From NCBI RefSeq assembly GCF_022884085.1, contig NZ_JAGGCS010000002.1, positions 1-64,000 on the forward strand: a stretch of DNA of 64,000 nucleotides. Direction: 5' to 3'. This document shows, piece by piece, positions 35,572-44,093 of this stretch. The notes beneath the pieces were generated by a model. The model saw nothing but the letters and a program-made list of their open reading frames with translations, was not told the DNA's origin and did no database searches. Each line of letters starts with the position of its first letter. Position 1 is the first letter of the stretch. A program made the position numbers and the translations under genes. Source of the stretch: Paenirhizobium cremeum (GTDB taxonomy: Bacteria > Pseudomonadota > Alphaproteobacteria > Rhizobiales > Rhizobiaceae).

Positions 35572-36870
35572 TTACGCGCCTGCCTTGATTGCCAGGCTTT
35601 CGAGATAGGCCTTCGGGTTTTCCGGGTCGAAGACCTTCCCGTCGAAGAAGGTTTCCGGACCGCGCGAGGTCGAGGCGGGAATATCGGCCTCGGCAATGCC
35701 GAGATCCTTGGCGGCGGAACGCCAGATGTCTTCGCGGTTCACCTTGTCGATCAGCGCCTTGGTGTCCGTGTCGGGCGCGAACTTGCCCCAGCGGATATTC
35801 TCGGTGAGGAACCAGAGATCGTGGCTCTTGAACGGGTAGGAGGCATGGTCCTTCCAGAACTTCATCTCGAGACCGGTGTTTTCCGCGACGCGGCCGTTGC
35901 CGTAGTTGATGTTGCCCTTGAGACGGCCGAGCACATCCTTCGGCGGCACGTTGAACCATTGGCGCTTGCCGAGGATCGTCGCCATCTCCTCCTTGTTGTC
36001 CATGCTGTCGGCCCAGATCTGGGCCTCCATCACCGCCATCATCAGGGCCTTTGCGGCGTTGGGGTTTTTCTCGATCCATTCGGAGCGCATGGAAAACGCC
36101 TTTTCCGGATGTCCCTTCCAGAGCTCGCCGGTGGTGCAGGCGGTAAAGCCGATACCCTGGTTGACGAGCTGTTCGTTCCATGGCTCGCCGACGCAGAATG
36201 CGTCCATGTTGCCGACCTTCATGTTGGCGACCATCTGCGGCGGCGGTACGACGATGGTGGAGACGTCCTTGTCCGGATCGATGCCGCCGGCGGCGAGCCA
36301 GTAGCGGATCCAGAGGTCATGGGTGCCGCCGGGGAAGGTCATGGCGACCTTGATTTCCTTGCCCTCGGCCTTCTTCGCGGCGAAGACCTCCTTGAGCTTC
36401 GAGGAGTCCAGGCCGACGCCGGTTTGCGCATATTCGCTGGCGACCGAGATGCCCTGACTGTCGAGGTTCAGGCGGGCGAGGATCGACATGGGCACGGGAA
36501 CGTTGTTCTGGGTGACCTTGCCAGCTTCCATGAGATAGGGCATCGGGGTGAGGATATGGGCGCCGTCGATGCCGTTCGCGGCGCCTCCGAGCACGAGGTT
36601 GTCGCGGGTTGCGCCCCAGGAGGCCTGCTTCGCCACCTCGACATCCGGCAGGCCGTACTTCTCGAAGAGGCCTTTTTCCTTGGCGATAATCAGGGGGGCG
36701 GCGTCGGTGAGCGCAATGAAGCCGAGCTTGGCGCCCGTGACTTCAGGGGCGGCGGTCGCGGCGAAGGCGCCGGAAGGGAAGGCGGTGCGCACGGCGCCGA
36801 TCAGCGCGGCGGCAGCGGTGGTCTTCAGAATGGTACGGCGATTGATGCCTTGGCCTGCGGTCTTCGTCAT
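35572..36870 (-). CDS. nrtA: Nitrate ABC transporter substrate-binding protein
   Basis: A 432-residue periplasmic nitrate-binding protein. The N-terminus has a twin-arginine motif (NRRTILKTTAAAALIGAV), so Tat export is likely, as for other NrtA proteins. The mature part begins VTGAKLGFIALTDAAPLIIAKEKGLFEKYGL and contains RYWLAAGGIDPDKDVSTIVVPPPQM and FCVGEPWNEQL, shared with the sensor NasS. The ATG at 36870 has AAGGGG upstream. It is the first structural gene of the nitrate operon, preceded by a ~170-base leader with sigma-54 promoter, RNA hairpins and a terminator. Confidence 0.95.
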   Translation of the reverse strand: MTKTAGQGINRRTILKTTAAAALIGAVRTAFPSGAFAATAAPEVTGAKLGFIALTDAAPLIIAKEKGLFEKYGLPDVEVAKQASWGATRDNLVLGGAANGIDGAHILTPMPYLMEAGKVTQNNVPVPMSILARLNLDSQGISVASEYAQTGVGLDSSKLKEVFAAKKAEGKEIKVAMTFPGGTHDLWIRYWLAAGGIDPDKDVSTIVVPPPQMVANMKVGNMDAFCVGEPWNEQLVNQGIGFTACTTGELWKGHPEKAFSMRSEWIEKNPNAAKALMMAVMEAQIWADSMDNKEEMATILGKRQWFNVPPKDVLGRLKGNINYGNGRVAENTGLEMKFWKDHASYPFKSHDLWFLTENIRWGKFAPDTDTKALIDKVNREDIWRSAAKDLGIAEADIPASTSRGPETFFDGKVFDPENPKAYLESLAIKAGA

Positions 36871-36905
36871 TGCTGTCCCCTTATGGTTGGCGGAAATCCG
36901 GAAAC

Positions 36906-36935
36906 AAAAAAAACGCCGCATGGAGTTTGCGTCTT
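36906..36935 (-). terminator. Intrinsic terminator in the nrtA leader (attenuator)
   Basis: On the minus strand AAGACGC pairs with GCGTTTT around a 12-base loop, and the stem runs into eight consecutive T. It stands about 36 bases before the nrtA start codon, so RNA from the upstream promoter would stop here unless terminator folding is prevented. Together with the hairpins at 36994-37037 it forms an antitermination switch, expected to be operated by NasT. Confidence 0.75.
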
Positions 36936-36993
36936 CAGGACCGGGAGAAGCCTGGACAGCAAAAACCTTGCGACGTCGATGTCTGATGGTTGT

Positions 36994-37037
36994 GCGCTTG
37001 TTGAGCGCTCATCTGCCTTCCGGTCGCCGTTGACCGG
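36994..37037 (-). promoter_or_regulatory. Probable ANTAR (NasT) RNA target: hexaloop hairpin pair at the 5' end of the nrtA leader
   Basis: Hairpin 1 (37037-37020): CCGGTC-AACGGC-GACCGG, a 6-bp stem with a six-base loop whose first base is A and fourth is G, the pattern ANTAR proteins require. After an 11-base linker, hairpin 2 (37008-36994): GCGCT-CAACA-AGCGC, whose loop is five bases in this pairing, so it fits the consensus less well. Hairpin 1 begins about 4 bases after the start predicted from the sigma-54 site. The cognate regulator NasT is encoded just upstream. Confidence 0.65.
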
Positions 37038-37051
37038 TGCGAAAATATCGA

Positions 37052-37067
37052 AGCAAGTGTCGTGCCA
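37052..37067 (-). promoter_or_regulatory. Sigma-54 promoter of the nitrate assimilation operon
   Basis: Minus-strand TGGCACG-ACAC-TTGCT has the invariant GG and GC with exactly 10 bases between them and matches the -24/-12 consensus almost fully. It predicts a transcript start near 37041, at the base of the leader hairpins. Sigma-54 dependence implies an NtrC-type activator, that is, general nitrogen control in addition to nitrate-specific antitermination. TGCA half-sites at 37205-37215 might be activator sites but are weak. Confidence 0.8.
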
Positions 37068-37226
37068 GTTTCCGGTCTTGCTTTTTAAGGTTATGAATTT
37101 CGGGCGAAATTTCGTATTTCGACGGGCTGCGACTGTGTCTGTCCGAAAAACAGGCTTGCCTAAGGATTGTGCGACTGCGTCATTCCAGCGCGAATTTTCG
37201 CCGGTGCATTGTGCAGTGCGTTCCGA

Positions 37227-38501
37227 TCAGGCGTCGTGCTGGCTGGCATTCGGGCTCTCGCTGGAGCGGACGGCAAAGCCCTCCACGTAGTCCTTTATCC
37301 TTGCCGGATCGAAGACGTGGCCGTCCATGAAGCGGTCTTCCGTCCTCGAGCCTTCGATGCGGATATCCGCGTCCGTCGGCAGTCCGGTATCGCCGAGCGC
37401 CGTGCGATAGAGGTCGGGTCGAAATGCGGATGCCGCGGCTTCTGTCCCGGCTTTGCTGAATTCCGCCTGACCCCAGCGGATCATCTGGCTGTAGATCCAG
37501 AGCGCCTGGCTGGGCCGGGGATAGTTGGCGTGATCCTTGTGGAACAGGAAGTAATCCGGGATGACGCGGACATTGCCCTTGGCGTCGAGGCTGAATTCTC
37601 CCGATAGAACGCGCCGGATGATGTTGACAGGCGCTGCGATGAAGCGCGGGCCGGCCAAAAGTTCGGCGAGCGCGTCGTGGTTTTCAGGGGCGTCGCACCA
37701 GCGGGCGGCGGCATCGAGGGCGACGATCAGGCGGGACACCGTTTCCGGATGGCTCTCGGCCCATTCCGGCCGCATGCCGATCACCTTCTCGGGTGCGGAA
37801 GGCCAGATATCCTGCTTGGCGGCGACGATACGGCCGACGCCGCGTTCGGAGGCAACCATGTTCCACGGTGCGCCGACGCAGAAGCCGTCGATCGCGCCGG
37901 CGGCCAGCGCGTCGGATGTGAGCGGCGGCGGGACGACGACGAGCTTGACGTCCTTGTCCGGATCGATGCCGCCGGCGGCAAGCCAGTAGCGGAATTCGTA
38001 ATTGTGGGACGAAAACGGATAGGTCATGCCGAGCGTCGGCAGTGGTTCTCCCTGCCTTTTCATATCCGAGAGCACCCGGGCGAATGCGCGGGCATTGTCG
38101 AGGGCGCCCGCCGTTTCCGTCAGGCCTGCTGTTGCCTGCATGCGCTCGTAGAGACGTAGCGACAGGGTAATGGCGTTGCCGCCCCGTCCCAACGAAAAGG
38201 GCGTTATCGTCGGCGATGGATTGGAGCCCAGTCCCAGCATGGAGGCGACCGGCATGGGCGAGAGCATATGGGCGATGTCGAACTGTCGGAAGGCGAGGCG
38301 ATCGCGAACGTTGGCCCAGGAGACATCGCGCGCCAGGTCGAGGTGCAGGCCCTCCCGTCGAGCAAAGCCGTATTCGGAGGCGACAATCAGGATCGAGGCG
38401 TCCATCAGCGGGATGAAGCCGGCCCGGAGCGTCTTCGGATCGCTCGCGCCGCCGATGGCCGGGGCGGGATGACCCGCCTTGATGTCTGCCGTTTTCGTCA
38501 T
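37227..38501 (-). CDS. nasS: NasS, nitrate sensor (NrtA-like protein without signal peptide)
   Basis: A 424-residue cytoplasmic relative of NrtA: TLRAGFIPLMDASILIVASEYGFARREGL, RYWLAAGGIDPDKDVKLVVVPPPL and FCVGAPWNMV match nrtA text, but the N-terminus (MTKTADIKAGHPAP) has no signal or twin-arginine sequence. In known systems NasS binds NasT without nitrate and releases it when nitrate binds, allowing antitermination. The ATG at 38501 is preferred because GGAG lies 8 bases before it; a GTG three codons upstream (38510) is the alternative. It follows nasT after about 50 bases, on the same strand and just before the nrtA promoter. Confidence 0.9.
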   Translation of the reverse strand: MTKTADIKAGHPAPAIGGASDPKTLRAGFIPLMDASILIVASEYGFARREGLHLDLARDVSWANVRDRLAFRQFDIAHMLSPMPVASMLGLGSNPSPTITPFSLGRGGNAITLSLRLYERMQATAGLTETAGALDNARAFARVLSDMKRQGEPLPTLGMTYPFSSHNYEFRYWLAAGGIDPDKDVKLVVVPPPLTSDALAAGAIDGFCVGAPWNMVASERGVGRIVAAKQDIWPSAPEKVIGMRPEWAESHPETVSRLIVALDAAARWCDAPENHDALAELLAGPRFIAAPVNIIRRVLSGEFSLDAKGNVRVIPDYFLFHKDHANYPRPSQALWIYSQMIRWGQAEFSKAGTEAAASAFRPDLYRTALGDTGLPTDADIRIEGSRTEDRFMDGHVFDPARIKDYVEGFAVRSSESPNASQHDA

Positions 38502-38549
38502 CTCATTCACTCCGGTTCCTCCGGACGGCGGCCTTGATTGCGGCCGGCA

Positions 38550-39137
38550 TCACATCAGCAGGCCCGCCGCTGTCACCACGCTCTGGGCGATTTCGGCGAG
38601 CTTCTTCTTCTCGTTCATGGCCGTCTGACGCAGCAGCGCGAAAGCTTCCTCCTCGGAAAGGCCCCGCATCTTCATCAGGATGCCCTTGGCCCGTTCGATC
38701 ACCTTGCGTTCTTCCAGCGCGGTCTTGGCATCGGCCAGTTCCCGCTGCAGGCGGCTGAAGGCGTTGAAGCGGCTGACGGCCATGTCGAGGATGGGCTTTA
38801 CCCGCTCCTTTTTCAGTCCGTCGACGATATAGGCCGAGACGCCGGCGTCGACGGCCGCTTCGATCGACGCTGTGTCGGAACGGTCGACGAACATGGCGAT
38901 CGGGCGACTTACCGTGCGTGTCAGCTGGAAAAGATGCTCCATCATGTCGCGATTGGGGCTCTCGATATCGATGATGATGACATCGGGCTGCAGCGTCTCG
39001 ATGATCCTTGCGATCCCGTTGACCTCGTGCACAACGGTGACGTGCTCATGCCCCGCCTCGCGCAGGCCCTCTTCGATGATGGAGGCGCGGATGGCGTTTT
39101 CGTCGATCACGAGAATGGTGAGATCGGTATGCATCAT
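38550..39137 (-). CDS. nasT: NasT, ANTAR-domain transcription antiterminator
   Basis: A protein of about 195 residues with a receiver-like N-terminal domain (LTILVIDENAIRASIIEEGLREAGHE, VIIIDIESPNRDMMEHL) and a C-terminal ANTAR RNA-binding domain (LEERKVIERAKGILMKMRGLSEEEAFALLRQTAMNEKKKLAEIAQSVV). It binds paired hexaloop hairpins in leader RNA and lets polymerase pass the terminator. Its target here is most likely the nrtA leader at 36994-37037. I use the first of two adjacent ATGs (39137, 39134); 12 further upstream codons are open but unlike the family. Confidence 0.93.
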   Translation of the reverse strand: MMHTDLTILVIDENAIRASIIEEGLREAGHEHVTVVHEVNGIARIIETLQPDVIIIDIESPNRDMMEHLFQLTRTVSRPIAMFVDRSDTASIEAAVDAGVSAYIVDGLKKERVKPILDMAVSRFNAFSRLQRELADAKTALEERKVIERAKGILMKMRGLSEEEAFALLRQTAMNEKKKLAEIAQSVVTAAGLLM

Positions 39138-39213
39138 GGGATCATAGATGACGCAGCGCGAAAAACTTGGCAAGCGAAATGCTTAAAATATGCGCTGTCT
39201 GTCCATTTGCATA

Positions 39214-39240
39214 AAAAGTCACCTTAGCGAGGTGACTTTT
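39214..39240 (-). terminator. Intrinsic terminator of the sugar transferase operon
   Basis: Perfect stem AAAAGTCACC-TCGCTAA-GGTGACTTTT on the minus strand, followed by a T-run (TTTTTAT in all). It lies 4 bases beyond the stop of the gene at 39245. The A-run on the other side means it could work in both directions, which also shields the nasT promoter. Confidence 0.85.
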
Positions 39241-39244
39241 CCGC

Positions 39245-39802
39245 CTATTTGCGGGCGGCGTCGCCTGCTCCGCGGCCGAGCGCCGTTGCAATCAGGATGG
39301 CGAGATCGCCAGTGAAGGACTGCCGCTCTATGTATTGTCTGTCCGCTTCCGCCAGCCGCGCCGGTTCCGACATGTCGATGCCGGCAAGCTGGGCACTGCC
39401 GGTAATTCCCGGGCGGGCGGAAAAAACCCCCTGTTTGCGGCGTTCGCTAATCATCTCCGCCTGGCTCGGCAGGCAGGGACGGGGGCCGACGAGGCTCATC
39501 TCGCCAAGAACGACATTGAGGAGTTGCGGCAGTTCGTCGAGCTTGTAGGCGCGCAGCCAGCCGCCGACCGGGGTGATCCAGGCGGTGGACGCATGATGGG
39601 AGGCGACATCGGGCGTGCCGGTGGCCATGGTGCGGAACTTGTAGCATCGGAACGGCACCTCATTGCGTCCCACGCGCGTCTGGATGAAGAGCGCGGGTCC
39701 CGGCGAGGTGGCGCGGACGACGATGGCGATGACGGCCATGACCGGGCTCGTCAGGATCAGTCCGACCAGCGCGGCGGAAAAGTCGAACAGGCGTTTCATC
39801 AT
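39245..39802 (-). CDS. Polyprenyl-phosphate sugar phosphotransferase (ExoY/WcaJ family)
   Basis: A 185-residue membrane-anchored initiating transferase that puts the first sugar-phosphate on undecaprenyl phosphate. One N-terminal membrane segment (LFDFSAALVGLILTSPVMAVIAIVV) is followed by the catalytic text SPGPALFIQTRVGRNEVPFRCYKFRTM, LDELPQLLNVVLGEMSLVGPRPCLPSQ and RPGITGSAQLAG. The short form, lacking the extra N-terminal spans of WbaP, fits the ExoY-like group. The start overlaps the ligase gene's stop by 4 bases. Which sugar is transferred cannot be read. Confidence 0.9.
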   Translation of the reverse strand: MMKRLFDFSAALVGLILTSPVMAVIAIVVRATSPGPALFIQTRVGRNEVPFRCYKFRTMATGTPDVASHHASTAWITPVGGWLRAYKLDELPQLLNVVLGEMSLVGPRPCLPSQAEMISERRKQGVFSARPGITGSAQLAGIDMSEPARLAEADRQYIERQSFTGDLAILIATALGRGAGDAARK

Positions 39803-41121
39803 CTGTTGTCGGAGGCCTCGACGCTCGTCTTGCTCAGGAAGGATATGGCGAACACGGCTGCCGCCATCACCATGAAAAAAGACTCCCCGAGTGCCAGCCG
39901 ATTATTCGAATTGCTGAAGAGTGTCACCAGAAAAAAGACGCTGAGCACGTAAGCGCCCATCAGCGTACTGTGGCTGATGACCTTTCGCCGGTAGGCCTCG
40001 CTCAGCCGGCGCCATGACATCCAGATGCCGACGGCAAGAAGCGTCAAACCGAAGAAGCCGTGGCGAACCATGATTTCCAGATAGCCGTTATGCAGCAGCA
40101 CATAGCGGGTTTCGCCGTAAGTCGTCTGGCGCCAGAGCCGCAGCCAGTCGTTGCCGTGGCCGAAAAGCGGGGCCATGCTAATCAGTTCCAGCGCATTCGA
40201 CCAGAGTTCCAAACGCTCACGCATCGAGTCCGGGGTTTCGGGCGCCTCGATTGCCGACCGCATGGCGCCCTCGATGCTCGGTGACTCCAGCGCGTTTTCC
40301 GACAGGTTTACCGCAGCGTCGAACGTCGGCCCTGCAAATTCCTCGATGTTGTCCTGCACGGTGTAAAGACCGACCGCCAGGATCGCGAAAGCGCCGAGGA
40401 GGAGAGGAACGATATGACGTCTGTGCTGGTGCAGGAAGGAGGTTGCTGCCATCGCTGCGACGGTGAAAATCAGCGCCAGCCAGACACCCTTGGACTTGGC
40501 GCCGTAGATGTTGAAGAGACCGAGAGCGACAATCAGGGAGCCGGCGGCGAGAATTGCATGCCGCTTCCAGCCAACGAGCCTTCCGCTTTCGGCCGCCTCC
40601 AGCATCCAGTAGAAGGCGCCGATCACGATCAGCCCGCAGCCGATGGCACTGTGGATGGGATTGTTGTGGAACAACGGATAGGTCCGCTCTCCCGCCAGAA
40701 TTCCGTGATAGTCGGTCGATACCAGCAGAGCGGCCAGGGCGATCGCCATGAAGAGGCTTATTGCCCGAAAAACATAGTGCCGGCTCGAATAGAGCGCGAT
40801 GCCCAGACCCGGAAAGAAGATCGGAAAGACGTAGAGCCATTCCGAGGTGCCTTTCTCATCGAGAACGAACACGCCATAAGCGAAGCGGAGGAAGGCGTAT
40901 ACGCCCCAGCCGATGCAGAGATATGCGAGATAATCGCCCCGCAGGAAGCGATAGTTCTCCCTGAAGAAAATAAAGCCGATGGCGATCAGCGTCAGCGCCG
41001 TATAGCGATAAGTGTCGCTTTCGGCGATCGGCGCGGAAATCATCCCGACCCACAGGATCATGAGTAGGTAAGGAGACCATTTCCAGTCTCGGAGCTTTTC
41101 GATGGGCGTGCTGCTGGTCAT
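39799..41121 (-). CDS. O-antigen ligase / polymerase-like membrane protein
   Basis: A 440-residue protein with about ten to twelve hydrophobic segments and one large periplasmic loop (about residues 255-330, TVQDNIEEFAGPTFDAAVNLSENALESP through RERLELWSNALELISMAPLFGHGNDWLRLW). The RxxxW...GHG text in this loop is typical of the Wzy_C (WaaL/Wzy) family, which ligates or polymerises glycan units. Start ATG 41121 overlaps the upstream glycosyltransferase by 4 bases; a longer open frame upstream is out of phase coding. Family text cannot separate ligase from polymerase. Confidence 0.83.
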   Translation of the reverse strand: MTSSTPIEKLRDWKWSPYLLMILWVGMISAPIAESDTYRYTALTLIAIGFIFFRENYRFLRGDYLAYLCIGWGVYAFLRFAYGVFVLDEKGTSEWLYVFPIFFPGLGIALYSSRHYVFRAISLFMAIALAALLVSTDYHGILAGERTYPLFHNNPIHSAIGCGLIVIGAFYWMLEAAESGRLVGWKRHAILAAGSLIVALGLFNIYGAKSKGVWLALIFTVAAMAATSFLHQHRRHIVPLLLGAFAILAVGLYTVQDNIEEFAGPTFDAAVNLSENALESPSIEGAMRSAIEAPETPDSMRERLELWSNALELISMAPLFGHGNDWLRLWRQTTYGETRYVLLHNGYLEIMVRHGFFGLTLLAVGIWMSWRRLSEAYRRKVISHSTLMGAYVLSVFFLVTLFSNSNNRLALGESFFMVMAAAVFAISFLSKTSVEASDNR

Positions 41122-41855
41122 AGGGCGTATCTGATCCGGCGCGTGTATTCGAGGGCGCGCATGAGATGGGTGATGGCCCGGCGCGGTCCCCTGAATTTCC
41201 GTTTCCTGTAATCGGCGCGTGTGCCGATTTCCGTCATCTTGCTCGTGGTGGGGCTGAGGCGGGCGATGTTGTCCTTTACCGTGAAGACGTTCACGCCGTT
41301 CTGCCAGCCGCGCTCCAGCGCGATATCCAGCGGGTAGCTCATGACCCGGATATTGCGAAGCAGCTTTTCGGCGCCCGTCCGGGTGACGAGATAACATGCG
41401 GCGGAGCCCTGCGGCCCGTGAAGACATCGGCCGATCCGGTCTCCCAGGCGGGATGTCGCTCTTAGACGAAACCAGCGGGAGCGATGATTGAGAAGCTTGA
41501 CCAGTTCCGCTTCCGGAACTGCCGCGAGTATCGCCTCGGCGCGCTCTATGAGTTCGGGCGGAACCTCGACATCGTCCTCGATAATGATGGCCGCGTCGTC
41601 ATCGCTTTCCAGAAAGGTCGAAAGGGCCTTGAGGTGGCTGCGATAGCAGCCATATTCTCCGTCCAGCATCAGCCGGCCGTTCTGCCTAAGGAAGGCGCGC
41701 TCGTCGATATCGGTGCGTTGCTGGGCGGGTATCGCTGCCCCGTCGACACCGACAACACGCACAAATTGCATGCCGAACTGCGCCGTCTGGGCGATCAGAC
41801 TTCGCCACCGCTCGATGGAGCGATCGAGATTTATGACATAGGCGCCAATTTTCAT
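41118..41855 (-). CDS. Glycosyltransferase family 25 protein (LPS/EPS biosynthesis)
   Basis: A 245-residue cytosolic enzyme of the LPS galactosyltransferase (GT25) type: AYVINLDRSIERWRSLIAQTAQFG at the start, GEYGCYRSHLKALSTFLESDDDAAIIIEDDVEVPP with the metal-binding EDD near residue 90, and GSAACYLVTRTGAEKLLRNI with LDIALERGW in the C-terminal half. It is the first gene of the minus-strand polysaccharide operon. The 261 bases to the divergent dehydratase gene (41856-42116) contain no gene and should hold both promoters; I see no clear operator there. Confidence 0.88.
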   Translation of the reverse strand: MKIGAYVINLDRSIERWRSLIAQTAQFGMQFVRVVGVDGAAIPAQQRTDIDERAFLRQNGRLMLDGEYGCYRSHLKALSTFLESDDDAAIIIEDDVEVPPELIERAEAILAAVPEAELVKLLNHRSRWFRLRATSRLGDRIGRCLHGPQGSAACYLVTRTGAEKLLRNIRVMSYPLDIALERGWQNGVNVFTVKDNIARLSPTTSKMTEIGTRADYRKRKFRGPRRAITHLMRALEYTRRIRYAL

Positions 41856-42116
41856 TTGTGTGCCAATTCTTTAGATCGCGCGCCAGCCTGCTCCCGGGAA
41901 CGGTCTTTTAGCCGAGCGAATTCATTCAGGCAACGAAAATGGAGGCGATATGTCCAGCCCCACTTTCGGGTAGGCGAACGAAACATGTTGTCATCTCAAC
42001 CTTTGCTGTTGCAGGGGGCTCTCCCGTGGGCGTTAATAACTTGCATTGGAATGTTCACGGTGTCAGGGATGAAACGTGACTATTGCCTTTTTTAGAGAGT
42101 CTGGTGGAAAGTCCTG

Positions 42117-44093
42117 ATGGCCTGGGAGCGTTACATACCGGCGGTTCTCGCTTTCCCTCGTTGGGTGAAGCGTTTGTTGGCGCTTGCGGTCGATGCGGCG
42201 CTTTGCGTCCTGACGCTTTGGTTCGCATTCTGCCTGCGGCTCGATTACTGGGGGCCGTTGAGCGGGATACAACTGGTCACGATCCCGACGTCGCTTGTGG
42301 TCGCTCTGCCGATCTTCATTCGCTTCGGGCTCTACCGCGCGATTTTCCGCTTCATCGGATGGGATGCCTATATCGCGATCATCAAGGCCATTTCGCTCTA
42401 TGGCCTGATCTTCATGACGATCTTTACCGTGGTCAGCGTGCCCGGCGTGCCGCGGACGGTCGGCATTCTTCAGCCGCTCCTGCTGTTGATCGCGGTCGGC
42501 ATGTCCCGCATGGTCACGCGCTATCTGCTCGGCGGCGCCTACCGGAACATATTGCGGGACAAAAACCAGTCGAATGTCCTGATCTACGGCGCAGGCTCGA
42601 TGGGCCGGCAACTCGGGACCGCGCTGGAGAACGGCACCGAACTGCATGTCGTCGGTTATCTGGATGACGATCGGTCGCTCTACGGTTCCTATATCGGCGG
42701 CATCAGGGTCTATGATCCGAAAAACCTGAAGAAGCTCGTGGCGACGCTGAACGTGAGGACGGTGCTGCTTGCGATGCCGGGTATCGATTCGAAGCAGCGC
42801 AACGCGGTCATCGAGAGCTTGCGTGGCGCGCGGGTTGCCGTGCGCCTGCTGCCCGATGTGAGCGAACTGGCGCAGGGCCGCGTTCGCCTCTCGGATTTCC
42901 AGGAACTCGCCATCGAGGATCTGCTCGGCCGTCAGTCAGTTGCGCCGGACAAGGCGCTGCTCGCCCGCAATATCCTCGGCAAGGTGGTCATGGTCACGGG
43001 GGCCGGCGGCTCCATCGGCAGCGAACTCTGTCGCCAGATCATGAAGATCGGGCCGGAATGCCTGCTGCTGGTCGATCAGAACGAATACGGTCTCTACGCC
43101 ATCCATGCCGAACTGACGCGGGACGGACGTGACGATGAGCTCAAGGTGGTGCCGCTGCTCGGATCGGTGCGCGATGCGCGGCGAATGCGGGAGATCATGA
43201 CGACGTTCCGTCCGCACGCAATCTATCATGCGGCGGCCTACAAGCATGTGCCGCTGGTCGAACATAATCCGATAGAGGGGATCAGCAACAATATCTTCGG
43301 AACGCTGGTGGTCGCCAGGGCCGCAATCGAAATCGGCGTTCCGTCCTTCGTCCTGATCTCCACCGACAAGGCCGTGCGGCCGACCAACATCATGGGCGCC
43401 AGCAAGCGGGTCGCCGAACTGGTGCTGCAGGCCCTTGCCGCACGGGGCGGCTCCACGGTGTTCTCCATGGTGCGCTTCGGCAATGTGCTGGGTTCGTCCG
43501 GTTCCGTCGTCCCGCTGTTCCGGCAGCAGATCGCGCAGGGCGGGCCGATTACGCTCACCCATCCGGAAATGACGCGCTTCTTCATGACCATTCCGGAGGC
43601 CTCGCAACTGGTCATCCAGGCCGGCGCCATGGCGGAAGGCGGCGATGTCTTCCTTCTGGACATGGGCGAACCGGTGAAGATCATCGATCTGGCGCGGCGT
43701 ATGGTGGAACTTTCCGGCCTTACGGTGCGGGACGAGGACAATCCCGACGGGGATATCGCTTTCGAGATGACCGGGCTGAGGCCTGCGGAAAAACTCTATG
43801 AGGAATTGCTCATCAGCGACAATCCGGAGCCCACGGCTCATCCGCTGATTATGAAAGCCCATGAGGATTTCCTGCCGTGGCCGGCGCTGGAAAAGGCGCT
43901 CAACGCGCTTCAGCAGGCCATGGACCGCGGCGATCTCGTGGCGACGCGGGAGCTCATGGGCAAGCTTGTGTCCGGCTATCGCCCAAGCGCCGACATCGTC
44001 GATTTCGTGGCGCTGCGCCAGATGGAGCGAACGGATCGGTTTGGTTCCCTGTCCGAGGACGAGGGGTCCGACTTCGGTGGAATGACGCGATGA
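42117..44093 (+). CDS. Membrane-bound nucleotide-sugar 4,6-dehydratase (WbpM/CapD/FlaA1 family)
   Basis: A 658-residue protein. The first ~130 residues have four membrane spans; a Rossmann-like linker follows (VLIYGAGSMGRQLGTALENGTELHVVGYLDDD), then the catalytic SDR domain starting near residue 285 (GKVVMVTGAGGSIGSELCRQI). Catalytic text HAAAYKHVPLVEHNPIEGISNN and LISTDKAVRPTNIMGASKR has Met where ordinary SDR enzymes have Tyr (M-x3-K), the known mark of WbpM/PglF enzymes. It probably makes a UDP-4-keto-6-deoxy-N-acetylhexosamine for a surface glycan. Coupled by overlap to the epimerase gene that follows. Confidence 0.92.
   Translation: MAWERYIPAVLAFPRWVKRLLALAVDAALCVLTLWFAFCLRLDYWGPLSGIQLVTIPTSLVVALPIFIRFGLYRAIFRFIGWDAYIAIIKAISLYGLIFMTIFTVVSVPGVPRTVGILQPLLLLIAVGMSRMVTRYLLGGAYRNILRDKNQSNVLIYGAGSMGRQLGTALENGTELHVVGYLDDDRSLYGSYIGGIRVYDPKNLKKLVATLNVRTVLLAMPGIDSKQRNAVIESLRGARVAVRLLPDVSELAQGRVRLSDFQELAIEDLLGRQSVAPDKALLARNILGKVVMVTGAGGSIGSELCRQIMKIGPECLLLVDQNEYGLYAIHAELTRDGRDDELKVVPLLGSVRDARRMREIMTTFRPHAIYHAAAYKHVPLVEHNPIEGISNNIFGTLVVARAAIEIGVPSFVLISTDKAVRPTNIMGASKRVAELVLQALAARGGSTVFSMVRFGNVLGSSGSVVPLFRQQIAQGGPITLTHPEMTRFFMTIPEASQLVIQAGAMAEGGDVFLLDMGEPVKIIDLARRMVELSGLTVRDEDNPDGDIAFEMTGLRPAEKLYEELLISDNPEPTAHPLIMKAHEDFLPWPALEKALNALQQAMDRGDLVATRELMGKLVSGYRPSADIVDFVALRQMERTDRFGSLSEDEGSDFGGMTR

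Noticed and set aside
36972..36983. GAC-ATCGAC-GTC as the second ANTAR hexaloop.
   Set aside because: The loop has A first and G fourth, but the stem is only three base pairs, so it is mentioned only as an alternative to the hairpin at 36994-37008.
39167..39183. A plus-strand GG-N10-GC (sigma-54-like) match upstream of nasT.
   Set aside because: It points away from nasT, into the terminator of a convergent operon, and the flanking bases match the consensus less well than the site at 37052-37067.
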